This document shows, piece after piece, positions 9,282 through 18,500 of a DNA stretch of 64,000 nucleotides. Every line of letters starts with the position of its first letter. Positions within the stretch are counted from its first letter, which is position 1. Position numbers and translations under genes: made by a program. The notes under the pieces are model-generated. The model worked only from the letters and a program-made list of their open reading frames with translations. It did no database searches and had not been told where the DNA came from. Source of the stretch: UBA7985 sp002711265 (GTDB lineage: Bacteria; Pseudomonadota; Alphaproteobacteria; UBA7985). The stretch is taken from positions 24,007 through 88,006 of the forward strand of contig CBFIBS010000013.1 in NCBI GenBank assembly GCA_965660945.1, written 5' to 3'.

Positions 9282-12200
9282 ATGAGCAAGAAGATGCTTA
9301 TCGACGCGTCCCGGAGTGATGAAACTCGGGTCGTGGTTATGGTCGACGGTCGGATCGAGGAAATCGATCACGAAACCGCCGATCGACGCCCCATTAAATC
9401 TAACATCTATCTGGCCCGGGTGACGCGGGTTGAACCGTCCTTGCAGGCGGCCTTTGTCGACTACGGCGGAAACCGTCACGGCTTTCTGCCCTTTTCCGAA
9501 ATCCATCCTGACTACTACCAGCTGCCCGTCGCTGACCGCGAGGCGCTGCTGCGCGAGGTCGAGGAAAAGGTCGAGGAACGCCGCCAGCGCTTCCTGAACC
9601 ACCGCGCCAATCCGCGCCGGGGCGGCCGTGGACGGGGGGCGCGCAGCAGCGAGACTGCAGCGGCTGTAGACCCGGAGGGCGATCAGCCCCACGTCGATTT
9701 CCCCGTCGATCAGAACGGCGATTTCATCGCGCCCGATGCCATGACGGCCGACAATCTTGAGGTCGGTGTCGACGATGCCACCGTCGCTGATGCTGCCGAT
9801 GCTGCTGCTGACACCGATGCGGCGCCAGCCGAAGTCGAAGCCGGGGCAGCCGATGCGACGGTGTCGCTGACCGAGGCTGCAGACGATGCAGCAGCCGGAG
9901 CCGCCGACACGGGCGATGCCGAGAGCGATGGCAGCGACGCGGGTGACGAGCCTGCAAAGACCGCAACCGCTGCAACCGGCACCGACGACGACAAGGTCGT
10001 GAGCGACGATGCCGTGACGCTGGGCGATGCCGCCCGTGATCTGCCGCAGGACGACGATGAAGACGATGGCAGCAGTGAAGACGACGTTGCCTCCGAGCAG
10101 TTGGAAGCCGAAGCCAGCGCTGACACCCACGACGGCGATGATAGCGGCGTCGACGGTGAGGGCGGGATCGAAGAACTACCCGAACGCGACCTTGTCATCG
10201 AGGAAGCCGGTGCCGGCGAAGACGAAGACGATAATGACAGCGATGAGGCGGATGCGGCTGAAGAAGCCGATGCCAGTGCTGAAGGTGACGACGAAGACGG
10301 TGACGGGGGCAAGAAGCCACGCTCGCGTCGACGCCGGCGTTCCCGCCGCGGCCGCAAGGGCGGTTCGGGCGACGAAGACAGCGCCGAGGGCGGGAAATCC
10401 GCTCGCGGTCGTTCAGACCGTGATGATGACGATGATGAAGACGAAAACGAAGACGACGTCGATCACGACGAGGACGAAGAGGACATTTTCGATGAAGACG
10501 CCGAGCGTCGCTCGATCATGCACTCGATCATCTCCCGACGTTACTCAATTCAAGAGGTGATCAAGCGCCGCCAGGTAATGCTGGTACAGGTGACCAAGGA
10601 AGAGCGGGGCAACAAGGGCGCTGCCCTGAGTTCCTACCTCTCGCTCGCCGGTCGCTATAGCGTTTACATGCCGAACACGACCCGGGGTGGCGGCATCTCC
10701 CGCAAGATTTCCTCGCCCAAGGACCGTCGCCGGCTCAAGACCATCCTCGACGATCTGGATCTGCCGCAGGATATTTCGATTATCGTCCGCACGGCCGGGA
10801 GCCAGCGGACCAAGGCAGAAATCAAGCGCGACTACGAATACCTGCGCCGGACCTGGGACGGGATCCGCGAAACCACGCTCAACTCCATGGCTCCTTCGCT
10901 GATCTACGAAGAAGCCAACGTGATGAAGCGGGCGATCCGCGACATGTATTCCAGCGATATGGAAGAAGTGCTGGTCGAGGGTGAAGAAGGCTACAAGGAC
11001 GCCAAGAGCTTCATGAAGACCCTGACCCCGTCGCACGCCAAGCGGGTTCAGCAGTTCAAGAATGAAGGCACGTCGCTGTTCCAGCGCCACAAGGCCGAGC
11101 AGCAGCTTGATGCGCTGTTCAACCCGGTGGTGACGCTCAAGTCCGGCGGTTATCTGGTGCTGAACCAGACCGAGGCGCTGGTCGCGGTCGACGTCAACTC
11201 GGGCAAGGCGACCCGCGAGCGCTCGATCGAAGAGACGGCGCTGGCGACCAACCTTGAAGCCGCCGAAGAAGTCGCGCGACAGCTGCGCCTGCGTGATCTT
11301 GCCGGTCTGGTAGTGATCGACTTCATCGATATGGATGAATCGCGGCACCGGGGGCAGGTTGAGCGTCGGCTCAAGGAATCCATGCGTGGCGACCGCGCCC
11401 GCATTCAGCTGGGGCGGATTTCGCCCTTCGGCCTGCTGGAGCTGTCACGCCAGCGGATCCGCCCGTCCGTGTTCGATACCACCATGGTCGGCTGCCCGGT
11501 TTGTGGCGGGATCGGTGTTGTCCGCTCATCGGGGTCGCTGGCCTCGTCGATCATGCGCCGGATTGGCGATCTGCTGCTCGAGCGTGACAATCTCGACCGG
11601 ATCGAGATCGATGCGCCGACCGATGCTGCGCTGAAGGTGCTCAACGATCACCGCGAAGAGCTGGCCCAACTGGAAAACCAGCACGGGGTGAAGATCGCTG
11701 TGCTGCCGAACGCGCAACTGCACTCGCCGCACTTCCACCTGCGGGTCTACACCGAAGACAAGGTCGAGACCTTTGAAGAGGGCTACACCGCCGATCCGAC
11801 GGCGCCGAAGAAAGATCGCCGTCGCGGCCGTCGTGGGGGTCGTTCTGAGGACCGGGACAAGGATCGCAGCCGCGATGACGAAGAGGGCGGAAGCCGTCGT
11901 GGGCGTCGTGGCCGGGGTCGCGGGTCCCGTGGTGAGGGCGAGGACGAGGGCGACAGCCGCAGCGCTGACGATATCGACGATCGCGCCGACAGCGAAGACG
12001 GCGACGGCGAGGGCGGTTCCCGCCGCCAGCGTGGTAAGCGCGGTGGCCGTCGGCGCGGCAAGCGAGACGGTGAAGGCGAGGCCAGTGCTTCGTCGGACAC
12101 CGGCAGCGATGACAGCGGCGACGAATCCGATCGCCCCGAAGTTGAGGCCGGTGAAGAGGGCGATAAGCCCAAGCGCCGCCGGGGCAAGCGCGGCGGTCGC

Positions 12201-12731
12201 AACCGCCGCAAGTCACGCAGCGACGACGATGCAGGCGAAAATTCGGATACGGTGAGCGAAGCGGCGGATACCGCGGGTGAGCCAACCGCGGACGCCGAGG
12301 CCGCTGCTGCAGAAGAGGCACCGGCCGCTGACGCCGAGAGTGACGCTGACGATAAGCCTAAGCCGCGCAAGCGTACCCGCAGCAAGGCCAAGGCAGCAGC
12401 CGAGCCTGAGGCGGAGGCAGACTCCGGCAAAGCGGATGAGGCAGCGGCTGAGGCCGAGACTTCTGACGCAGCCGCCGAAGAAGAAAAGCCGAAAAAGCGC
12501 ACCCGGGCACCACGCAAATCGACGGCCAAGTCTGCAGCCAAGTCTGCAGCCAAGTCAGAGGATAAGGCAGAAGATAAGGCAGAAGCCAAAGACGAGCCCC
12601 CCGCAGACACGACGCCAGAAGCCTCGGACAACGAGGGCGAATCTGCGCGCTCGGCGACACTGGCCGTGGAGCCGGACACGCCGAAGAAGGAAGGCCCCCG
12701 CCGCCGTGGCTGGTGGTCTCGCGGCAAGTAA
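9282..12731 (+). CDS. rne: Ribonuclease E
   Basis: Endoribonuclease E starts mRNA decay and processes rRNA and tRNA precursors; its C-terminus scaffolds the degradosome. The protein has 1149 residues. The S1 domain starts at residue 1 and is split by an acidic, Ala/Asp/Glu-rich insertion of about 300 residues (about 105-405), with an internal basic patch RRRRSRRGRKGG; it resumes at SIISRRYSIQEVIKRR. The RNase core has Mg-binding Asp in AVDVNSG (about 636-641) and VIDFIDMD (about 678-685), and the zinc-link CPVCG at 738-742. The tail from about 790 is disordered, alternating Arg/Gly patches and acidic stretches. ATG 9282 lies 5 bases after AGGAG (9272-9276); ATG 9279 is too close. Insertion in S1 is known for alphaproteobacterial RNase E, but this one is very long. 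Confidence 0.97.
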   Translation: MSKKMLIDASRSDETRVVVMVDGRIEEIDHETADRRPIKSNIYLARVTRVEPSLQAAFVDYGGNRHGFLPFSEIHPDYYQLPVADREALLREVEEKVEERRQRFLNHRANPRRGGRGRGARSSETAAAVDPEGDQPHVDFPVDQNGDFIAPDAMTADNLEVGVDDATVADAADAAADTDAAPAEVEAGAADATVSLTEAADDAAAGAADTGDAESDGSDAGDEPAKTATAATGTDDDKVVSDDAVTLGDAARDLPQDDDEDDGSSEDDVASEQLEAEASADTHDGDDSGVDGEGGIEELPERDLVIEEAGAGEDEDDNDSDEADAAEEADASAEGDDEDGDGGKKPRSRRRRRSRRGRKGGSGDEDSAEGGKSARGRSDRDDDDDEDENEDDVDHDEDEEDIFDEDAERRSIMHSIISRRYSIQEVIKRRQVMLVQVTKEERGNKGAALSSYLSLAGRYSVYMPNTTRGGGISRKISSPKDRRRLKTILDDLDLPQDISIIVRTAGSQRTKAEIKRDYEYLRRTWDGIRETTLNSMAPSLIYEEANVMKRAIRDMYSSDMEEVLVEGEEGYKDAKSFMKTLTPSHAKRVQQFKNEGTSLFQRHKAEQQLDALFNPVVTLKSGGYLVLNQTEALVAVDVNSGKATRERSIEETALATNLEAAEEVARQLRLRDLAGLVVIDFIDMDESRHRGQVERRLKESMRGDRARIQLGRISPFGLLELSRQRIRPSVFDTTMVGCPVCGGIGVVRSSGSLASSIMRRIGDLLLERDNLDRIEIDAPTDAALKVLNDHREELAQLENQHGVKIAVLPNAQLHSPHFHLRVYTEDKVETFEEGYTADPTAPKKDRRRGRRGGRSEDRDKDRSRDDEEGGSRRGRRGRGRGSRGEGEDEGDSRSADDIDDRADSEDGDGEGGSRRQRGKRGGRRRGKRDGEGEASASSDTGSDDSGDESDRPEVEAGEEGDKPKRRRGKRGGRNRRKSRSDDDAGENSDTVSEAADTAGEPTADAEAAAAEEAPAADAESDADDKPKPRKRTRSKAKAAAEPEAEADSGKADEAAAEAETSDAAAEEEKPKKRTRAPRKSTAKSAAKSAAKSEDKAEDKAEAKDEPPADTTPEASDNEGESARSATLAVEPDTPKKEGPRRRGWWSRGK

Positions 12732-12760
12732 AATAACCGGAACGCAGGGACGAGAGACGT

Positions 12761-13874
12761 ATGCGCGCTGAAATTCAAGCGGTTGCCGAGGAGATTGAAA
12801 AATCCCTCGCGCTGCTGAGGAGGCACCTTTGACTGGGACAACGCCCTACGCCGGTTCGACGAACTGACGGCGCTGTCCGAAGACCCTAACCTCTGGAATG
12901 ACGCCGATTACGCCCGCAAGACCATGCAGGAACGCCAGCGGCTCGAGGTTGCGATCGAAGGCTATCGCAACCTGAGCACCGAGTTGCAGGACTGCCGCGA
13001 CCTGATCGAGCTGGGCGAGGAAGAGGGCGATCAGGAGACCGTCGCCGAAGCCGAAGCGCAGATCCTGAGCCTGCAGGCTCAGGCCGCCAAGAAACAGCTT
13101 GAATCCCTGCTCTCAGGCGAGGCCGACCCCAACGACGCTTTCATCGAGATCAACGCCGGCGCCGGGGGCACCGAGGCGCAAGATTGGGCGGGGATGCTGC
13201 TGCGGCTGTACTCGCGCTGGGCCAACGCCCACGGCTATAGCCTCGATGTGCTCGAAGAATCAGCCGGTGAAGAAGCCGGGATCAAGTCAACCACGCTGCA
13301 GATCAAGGGCGAGAACGCCTTTGGCTGGCTGAAGACCGAGACCGGCGTGCACCGTCTGGTGCGGATTTCCCCATTCGACAGCCAGAACCGCCGCCATACC
13401 TCGTTCGCGTCGGTCTGGGTCAGCCCGGTGGTCGACGACAGCATCGAGGTCGACATCCTCGATAAGGACCTGCGGGTCGACACCTATCGCGCTTCGGGTG
13501 CGGGCGGGCAGCACGTCAACCGGACCGACTCTGCCGTGCGCATCACCCACGAGCCCACGGGCATCGTCGTCCAGTGTCAGAACGACCGCAGCCAGCATAA
13601 GAACCGGGCGACAGCCATGAGCATGCTCAAGGCCAAGCTTTACGAACTGGAACTGCGCAAGCGGCAGGACGCGGCGCAGGCGGTCAATGACGAAAAGTCT
13701 GACATCGCCTGGGGGCACCAGATCCGCTCCTACGTGCTCCAGCCCTACCAGATGGTCAAAGACCTGCGCACCGGGGTGGAAACCTCGCAGACCGGCGCTG
13801 TGCTCGACGGAGAAATTGACCTGTTCCTCGAAGCCTCGCTGGCGGCTCAGCTGGGTGGTGACGAAGCCGACTAA
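12761..13874 (+). CDS. prfB: Peptide chain release factor 2, with programmed +1 frameshift
   Basis: RF2 ends translation at UGA and UAA. The gene starts at ATG 12761 and reads 23 codons to CTT (12827-12829), followed by in-frame TGA at 12830-12832. Skipping T12830 puts the ribosome into the frame beginning GAC at 12831, which stays open to 13874. The joined product is 370 residues. SPF, the RF2 stop-codon recognition tripeptide, falls at 203-205, and GGQ, the peptidyl-tRNA hydrolysis motif, at 248-250, almost the E. coli positions. A plain open frame begins only at 12924 and misses the N-terminus. The gene follows rne by 29 bases. Confidence 0.95.
12815..12833 (+). promoter_or_regulatory. prfB: prfB +1 recoding site
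   Basis: An internal Shine-Dalgarno sequence AGGAGG (12818-12823), a 3-base spacer, then CTT TGA C (12827-12833). This is the classic autoregulatory arrangement: when RF2 is scarce, the slow UGA lets the ribosome slip forward on CUU-U and make more RF2. Confidence 0.95.
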
Positions 13875-13875
13875 G

Positions 13876-13897
13876 GGGCGCCGTTGATGGCGCCTCA
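13876..13897. terminator. Hairpin between convergent prfB and polysaccharide gene
   Basis: ggcgcc at 13878-13883 pairs with ggcgcc at 13890-13895 around a 6-base loop, directly after the prfB stop. No T-run follows on either strand, so it may be a Rho-assisted end or an mRNA 3' stabiliser rather than an intrinsic terminator. Confidence 0.45.
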
Positions 13898-13898
13898 G

Positions 13899-15047
13899 TC
13901 AGCCTTTAGCATCCATGAGAGCGGCGACGTACTGCGCCAGCGCCCGTGCGGCCGGATCAGCGGCGGAGGCGGGCCAGCGCTGAAAGCCTTCGTCCCGTAA
14001 CCATGTCAGAAACCGCCTGCGCCTGTCGGCGTCGAAGGACAGATCGCCCAAGCCCTTAAAGGCGGCCGCCAGCGCGGTCTGATCTTGCACTTCGAGTGTG
14101 AGACCGCGTCCACCGAAGAAGCTCTGTCCCAACGTCACCACCGGGCGGTCGTAGGCGAAGGCTTCCAGCCCCACCGATGAATTGACCGTGACCACCGCCG
14201 CGCTGCGAGCCAGCAAGGCTGCTGAAGACCCGTTGGCGATCACCCGCACTCGGTCACTGGACGCTGTTGCGCGCTGCAGGGCTTGGGCCTGTCCAACCGC
14301 GCAGGACGGATGCGGGCGGAACACCACTGCCACGTCGCCGGGCAGGGACCGGGCTGCCTCGGTCACCGCGCTGATGAAGGCGGGCATATCCCCGACCCAG
14401 CCCCCGTGGACCGTGAGCTGGGTATCGGCAGCGACCTGCAGCGGGCAGTAAATGAACTGATCGGGCAAGGCTGCCGGCGTGCTACCCGTGTCGCGCTGAG
14501 CCGGGAACAGCCGGCCAAGCAGGCCGCGTTTTGGCCGCTGGCGCTGGGTGGCAGCGAACCAGTCGATGATCTCCGGGTCCGGCGCCGTGGTGAAGAAGCC
14601 GTCACCCTGCAGATGCGCCGCACCGGCGTTGGTCCCGCCCAGCCCTGCCTGCACAAAGCCGGGGTAGGCACAGCGCTCGAACTGAACCACCCGCAGGCCC
14701 GCGTGCTGCGCGGCGAGGGTCAGCAAGCCCCGACGACCGCGATAACCATTCCAGACCATCACGCCGCTGATCCCACGCTGCTCGAACAGATGCAGAAGCC
14801 CGTCCCACTGGCGACCGCGCAGCGCTTGGATCGCGTCCTGCTCCACCGGGGACAGGGGATGCAGGCGCCGTTGTCGCCGTTCTTCGCCCTCCAGCGCCAG
14901 CACGTCGTTCCAAACAGCTTCAGGCAGGCCCGGGCCACCGCGCAGGCTGGGCAGGCGCCAGTGGCGCTCCAGCGGGGCCGGGAGGTGGGGTGCGATGGCG
15001 CGAAACAGCGGCCGCGCCAGATCGGGCGCATTAAGGGTCAGATACAT
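13899..15047 (-). CDS. Capsule polysaccharide biosynthesis family protein (KpsC/KpsS-like)
   Basis: The family transfers Kdo linker sugars or takes part in capsule export. The protein has 382 residues from ATG 15047. It has a GT-B-like end with VVFRPHPS, then RSAAVVTVNSSVGLEAFAYD and RPVVTLGQSFFGGRGLT, the diagnostic Capsule_synth segment. The N-terminal half is less conserved. The longer frame begins at TTG 15110 but without a ribosome-binding site; MYLTLNAPDL looks like the natural beginning. No other capsule gene is nearby, so it may modify a surface glycan on its own. It converges on prfB. Confidence 0.75.
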   Translation of the reverse strand: MYLTLNAPDLARPLFRAIAPHLPAPLERHWRLPSLRGGPGLPEAVWNDVLALEGEERRQRRLHPLSPVEQDAIQALRGRQWDGLLHLFEQRGISGVMVWNGYRGRRGLLTLAAQHAGLRVVQFERCAYPGFVQAGLGGTNAGAAHLQGDGFFTTAPDPEIIDWFAATQRQRPKRGLLGRLFPAQRDTGSTPAALPDQFIYCPLQVAADTQLTVHGGWVGDMPAFISAVTEAARSLPGDVAVVFRPHPSCAVGQAQALQRATASSDRVRVIANGSSAALLARSAAVVTVNSSVGLEAFAYDRPVVTLGQSFFGGRGLTLEVQDQTALAAAFKGLGDLSFDADRRRRFLTWLRDEGFQRWPASAADPAARALAQYVAALMDAKG

Positions 15048-15161
15048 GGCGCGCAGACTACAGACTTTTGGCCTTGGCCAAAGGGCCTTGCCGCACTTTC
15101 CTGTGCGCAACCTGATCCACTATGGAGGAGGAACACCGCAGACCGGAAACAGCAAGCGGAC

Positions 15162-15542
15162 CTAGTCGCAGTCGTCCACCGGCTCGGGCTCGACGATGCA
15201 CACCCCGTCGATGCTGACCAGCCGCCGGGAAACCAGGGGGAAGCTGGTAAAACCCAGCGTCGCCGGGATGGTGTAGTGTGACATGCCCATGGGCGCGGGG
15301 GTGTAGTAGGTGAAGCCTTGGACCGCGCGGTAGCCGCCGATCGGGATCAGACCCGGGTGGGCTGGCCCGTAGATCGGCGCACTCAGAGTGGCCGTGCTGT
15401 AGTAGGGGCCGGGACTGGACAGCGGACGCAGCATCGTCCGGCCATCATAGCCAACGGTGGAATAGCAGGCGGAGACCAGGGGCAGGCAGAGGGCAAGCAG
15501 CCCCAGACGAGCCCCACGGAAAAGGGTCAGATTGCGTTTCAT
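15162..15542 (-). CDS. Small predicted outer-membrane lipoprotein
   Basis: I do not recognise a family. The protein has 126 residues. A signal peptide (about 1-25) ends in a lipobox LVSAC, so Cys26 would be lipidated. The mature part is rich in Tyr, Pro and Gly (YYSTATLSAPIYGP, GYRAVQGFTYYTPAPMG) and ends VEPEPVDDCD, with two further Cys that could form a disulfide. Start ATG 15542 follows GAGGAACGAAG. It stands alone between the polysaccharide gene and the caspase-like gene. Confidence 0.65.
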   Translation of the reverse strand: MKRNLTLFRGARLGLLALCLPLVSACYSTVGYDGRTMLRPLSSPGPYYSTATLSAPIYGPAHPGLIPIGGYRAVQGFTYYTPAPMGMSHYTIPATLGFTSFPLVSRRLVSIDGVCIVEPEPVDDCD

Positions 15543-15788
15543 GGTCAGCTTCGTTCCTCGTCGATCACACGATCATTCGTGCCTTGTTTTTCGGATTTAG
15601 TGTAAAAGCCGCATGATTTTGAGCAAAACTAGCAGCCGGGCAGCCCGGTTTCCAAGCCCTTAAACCCGATAGCGGGTGATTTACGGACCGGCGGCGCATT
15701 ATCGGCAACGGGGAAAGAAAAAGGGGGTGCTGCGCGCACCCCCTCGGGTCATTGGTTCCGGCCGACTCGGGGCATTGGCCCTCTGACA
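15543..15788. other. Spacer upstream of lipoprotein, no gene seen
   Basis: It holds the promoter side of the small lipoprotein gene and the terminator of the caspase-like gene (separate entry). A 74-codon minus-strand frame spans most of it but crosses the terminator and resembles nothing known. Confidence 0.5.
15712..15743 (-). terminator. Rho-independent terminator of caspase-like gene
   Basis: An 8-base stem (gggggtgc at 15723-15730 with gcaccccc at 15736-15743) and a 5-base loop. On the minus strand it is followed by a T-rich run TTTTTCTTT (15714-15722), 46 bases after the stop of the upstream gene. Confidence 0.88.
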
Positions 15789-18197
15789 TCAGCTGCCCGG
15801 GAACAGGCGGATGTTGAGACCACCAAGGTTGATCTCGTAGCCGGTGAGCTGCTGGCGCAGTTGCAGCGCAGGCTGGAGCCAGCGCCCGTTCGGGTAGGCG
15901 GCGAGGTAGGCGTTGACTGCCTCGACCGAGTTCGCGGTCCGGGCCTGATCCCAGGCTTCACGCTCGGAACCGGCGTAGAGCGCGGCAGAGGACGCCAGCA
16001 CGTAGCCGACACCGCTGGTGGTGTTGATGCGGTAGAATTCCGGATCGCCACCCTGACCCGTCGCCGTGATCAGAACGTCAGCGTTGATCACACCAAGGCG
16101 CGGTGCGCTGACGTCGGGCTGCGTCAGGACAAAGGCCCGGTTGGTCAGGTAGATTTTCTCCCGGATGTCTCGCATCTGCGGGCCCTGCGCGAGCAAGTCT
16201 TCGATCGCGCTGACCGCGTCTTCGTCAAAACGGCTGCCGGGGAATTCATCGCGGAAGTCACGGTAGGCTGCCACGGTGTTGGCATCGCTGGCCTGATCCC
16301 AGGCCTCGAACACCGAACCGGCGTAAAGTTCGACCCGACCGCTCCTGATGTAGCCCACGGAACCGCCTGCAAGGCGTAGTTCGATCCAGCGACCATTGCT
16401 GGTCTGGCGCGTGGCGCGGAAGGTGTCACCAGCCGATACTTCGGTCAGCACAGCCGACTGACGTGAAGTCTTGCGGTAGAGGTTGCTCGCCCGCTTGACC
16501 ACGTGGATGCCGTTCAGCGCCTTGAAACCCGTGCTCTCTGCAGCCTGCAGCGACTGGATCGCAGCCACGGCTTCCTGCTCGAACGGGGAGTTGGGGTGCT
16601 GCGCGCGGAAACGGATGTATCCGAGCAGGGTGTCCGCCTCGACCGCCTGATCCCAGGCGGCGAAGACAGAGCCCTCGTAGACCACGTACAGGCTGTTGTG
16701 CACGAACACGGTCTCACCGTTCAGATCCAGCCGGATCCACGGGTGGCCCCGGACGATGCCGGTGGCGGTCAGGCGGGTGCCGCCGTCGACCTGACTGGCG
16801 ACCGGCGAACGGGTGGTCGGCAGGCGGCGCAGGTTGGCGCGGCGCGTGATCACCACGTCACGGTTGATGGACTGAATGCGGTAGCTGGCGAGCTGCTCCC
16901 GGTAAGCCTGCTCGAGCAGGACTTCGATGCTCACCTGTGCGCTTTCGGCGTTGGGGCCTTCGGGGAAGGCATCAAGGTAAGCCTGATAGGCTTCGATCGT
17001 GCCTTCGCTCTGTGCCGTGGACCAGGCAGCCAGCTCCGAACCCGCCCAGGGTGCGAGCAGGGCCGGGTGAATGAAGCCGGTCGAGTTGTCCGGCATGATG
17101 ATTTGGTACCAGCCGGTATCGGCAACCTGTCCGAGGTTGTAGACAACGGTTGCTGCGGGCAGGCGGGCAATCCGGCCAAAGCTTGTCGACGGGCCGCTGC
17201 GCACGTTGGCCTTGCGGGTCACGTACCAAGACTCGTTGATCGGGTTGAGCTGGAACTGTGGCTCGTTGGGTGCGTTCAGGTCATCGATCGCAGCCTGCGC
17301 AGCGTCCGCGTAGTAACCTTCGGGGAAGAAGGCGAGGTAGTCCTCAAAATCCTCGACGTTGTCCGAACCCTGAATCGCGTCCCAAAGGCGCTGCTCCCGC
17401 GCAGAAGGGCCTGCAGCGACAGGTTCTTCGACTTCGGGGTTCAGCCGGACGTTGGCGGTAAAGCCCCCGGAGAGGTAGGGGGTCTGACGACCACTGGATT
17501 GGTTCTCGACCCGCGCACCGACGTTGGTGAGGAAGGACACCGCCTCGCGGTCCATGCGCGAAAGGCGGTTGTTGAGGACCTTGGCAAAGACGTTGGCGTC
17601 GTTCTTCTGGCCTAGGTTACGCGCGCCGGGCTGAACCGCCATCAGCGTCAGCGTGCTCTCGCTGTCTGCAGGTGCGACGGCACGGTCGGAGATCTGTGCA
17701 CCCGGCAGCAGGGGCTTGAGCTGGTTATCAGCGAGGTGACGGTAGTTGGTGTCCATGATCACCACGTCGGGGATCTCATCACGCTCCATCTGGGCCCGGA
17801 CATCCTCCATGGCGATGAAGTTGAACGCGAGGTCAAGACCGGTTGTCACAGCGGCATCTGCGGGGACAAGGTGGGTGACACCATCGACGCTCACCACGTG
17901 CCCGGAATAAATGAACAGCCGGTGTTCAGGTGCGGCTTCACTGGCGAAGAACGTTGACAGGGCAGTGCGGGTCTCCTGCGCGCCGGCGTTGGTCAGCAGG
18001 GCGACATCGTAGCCGTTGCCGTCAAGCGTTTCCGCGAGCATGGATGCGTCCGAGGCTGCATCGGGCAGGTTGGAAAAGTTGGCGTAGGTTGAGTTGCCGA
18101 TGATTAGCGCGATCGGCTGCGCTGCTGCTGATGCAGCGGCCAGAACCGAGAAGCCAAGGGCGGCTGCCAAGCCGGAAAGTGCGCGGGGCCGTGACAT
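15789..18197 (-). CDS. Caspase-fold protein with SH3b repeats, probably catalytically dead
   Basis: A secreted or periplasmic protein of 802 residues. The signal peptide is at 1-26 (ends ASAAAQP). A caspase-like p20 domain (C14) at about 28-250 has IALIIGNSTYANFSNLPDA, the His motif YSGHVV (H100) and VVIMDTNYRH, where active members read D-x-C; here the Cys position (about 151) is Asn. The rest alternates five helical units starting WD/WxxA and ending in FP-G (such as AWDQASDANTVAAYRDF) with four bacterial SH3 domains. ATG 18197 has GAGGAGAT 8 bases upstream; the longer frame from 18338 lacks support. Pseudo-caspases with SH3 domains are probably envelope-binding or signalling proteins, which is inference. 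It is transcribed divergently from the MOSC gene. Confidence 0.82.
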   Translation of the reverse strand: MSRPRALSGLAAALGFSVLAAASAAAQPIALIIGNSTYANFSNLPDAASDASMLAETLDGNGYDVALLTNAGAQETRTALSTFFASEAAPEHRLFIYSGHVVSVDGVTHLVPADAAVTTGLDLAFNFIAMEDVRAQMERDEIPDVVIMDTNYRHLADNQLKPLLPGAQISDRAVAPADSESTLTLMAVQPGARNLGQKNDANVFAKVLNNRLSRMDREAVSFLTNVGARVENQSSGRQTPYLSGGFTANVRLNPEVEEPVAAGPSAREQRLWDAIQGSDNVEDFEDYLAFFPEGYYADAAQAAIDDLNAPNEPQFQLNPINESWYVTRKANVRSGPSTSFGRIARLPAATVVYNLGQVADTGWYQIIMPDNSTGFIHPALLAPWAGSELAAWSTAQSEGTIEAYQAYLDAFPEGPNAESAQVSIEVLLEQAYREQLASYRIQSINRDVVITRRANLRRLPTTRSPVASQVDGGTRLTATGIVRGHPWIRLDLNGETVFVHNSLYVVYEGSVFAAWDQAVEADTLLGYIRFRAQHPNSPFEQEAVAAIQSLQAAESTGFKALNGIHVVKRASNLYRKTSRQSAVLTEVSAGDTFRATRQTSNGRWIELRLAGGSVGYIRSGRVELYAGSVFEAWDQASDANTVAAYRDFRDEFPGSRFDEDAVSAIEDLLAQGPQMRDIREKIYLTNRAFVLTQPDVSAPRLGVINADVLITATGQGGDPEFYRINTTSGVGYVLASSAALYAGSEREAWDQARTANSVEAVNAYLAAYPNGRWLQPALQLRQQLTGYEINLGGLNIRLFPGS

Positions 18198-18500
18198 GGT
18201 ATGGATCTCCTCATCATACGTAAGCCCCGCTTCAAATGTGCACGCCATAGGTGCAGGGGGCAAGATAAATTCGACCAACGGGACGCTAGAGCAGGGTTTG
18301 CCGGTCGGATCAACCTTCCTGAGCCCGCGTTGTAGCACTCAGGGATAAAGCGTTCGATTTTCACGCGTTCGTCGATACCGTGACATTTTGGGGCAAAATG
18401 TTTCAAACTGTGTCAGCTTGACGGCTACACTGGCGCGGTTGCCTGTCGGCCACCCTTTGCGCTTGTGCCAGAGCGCCCCACGAGAAGACGGAGAAAACCC
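18198..18500. other. Divergent promoter region, no gene seen
   Basis: About 300 bases between the caspase-like gene (minus) and the MOSC gene (plus). Bases about 18355-18420 are relatively AT-rich and contain the direct or inverted tetramers typical of promoters, but I cannot fix a -35/-10 pair. No gene or strong hairpin is visible. Confidence 0.4.

Noticed and set aside
11783..12841. Long minus-strand frame (352 codons) over the 3' half of rne
   Set aside because: Low-complexity Ser/Pro/Arg translation that mirrors the repetitive plus-strand coding sequence; RNase E is certain here.
15565..15789. 74-codon minus-strand frame
   Set aside because: Spans a clear intrinsic terminator and has no recognisable content.
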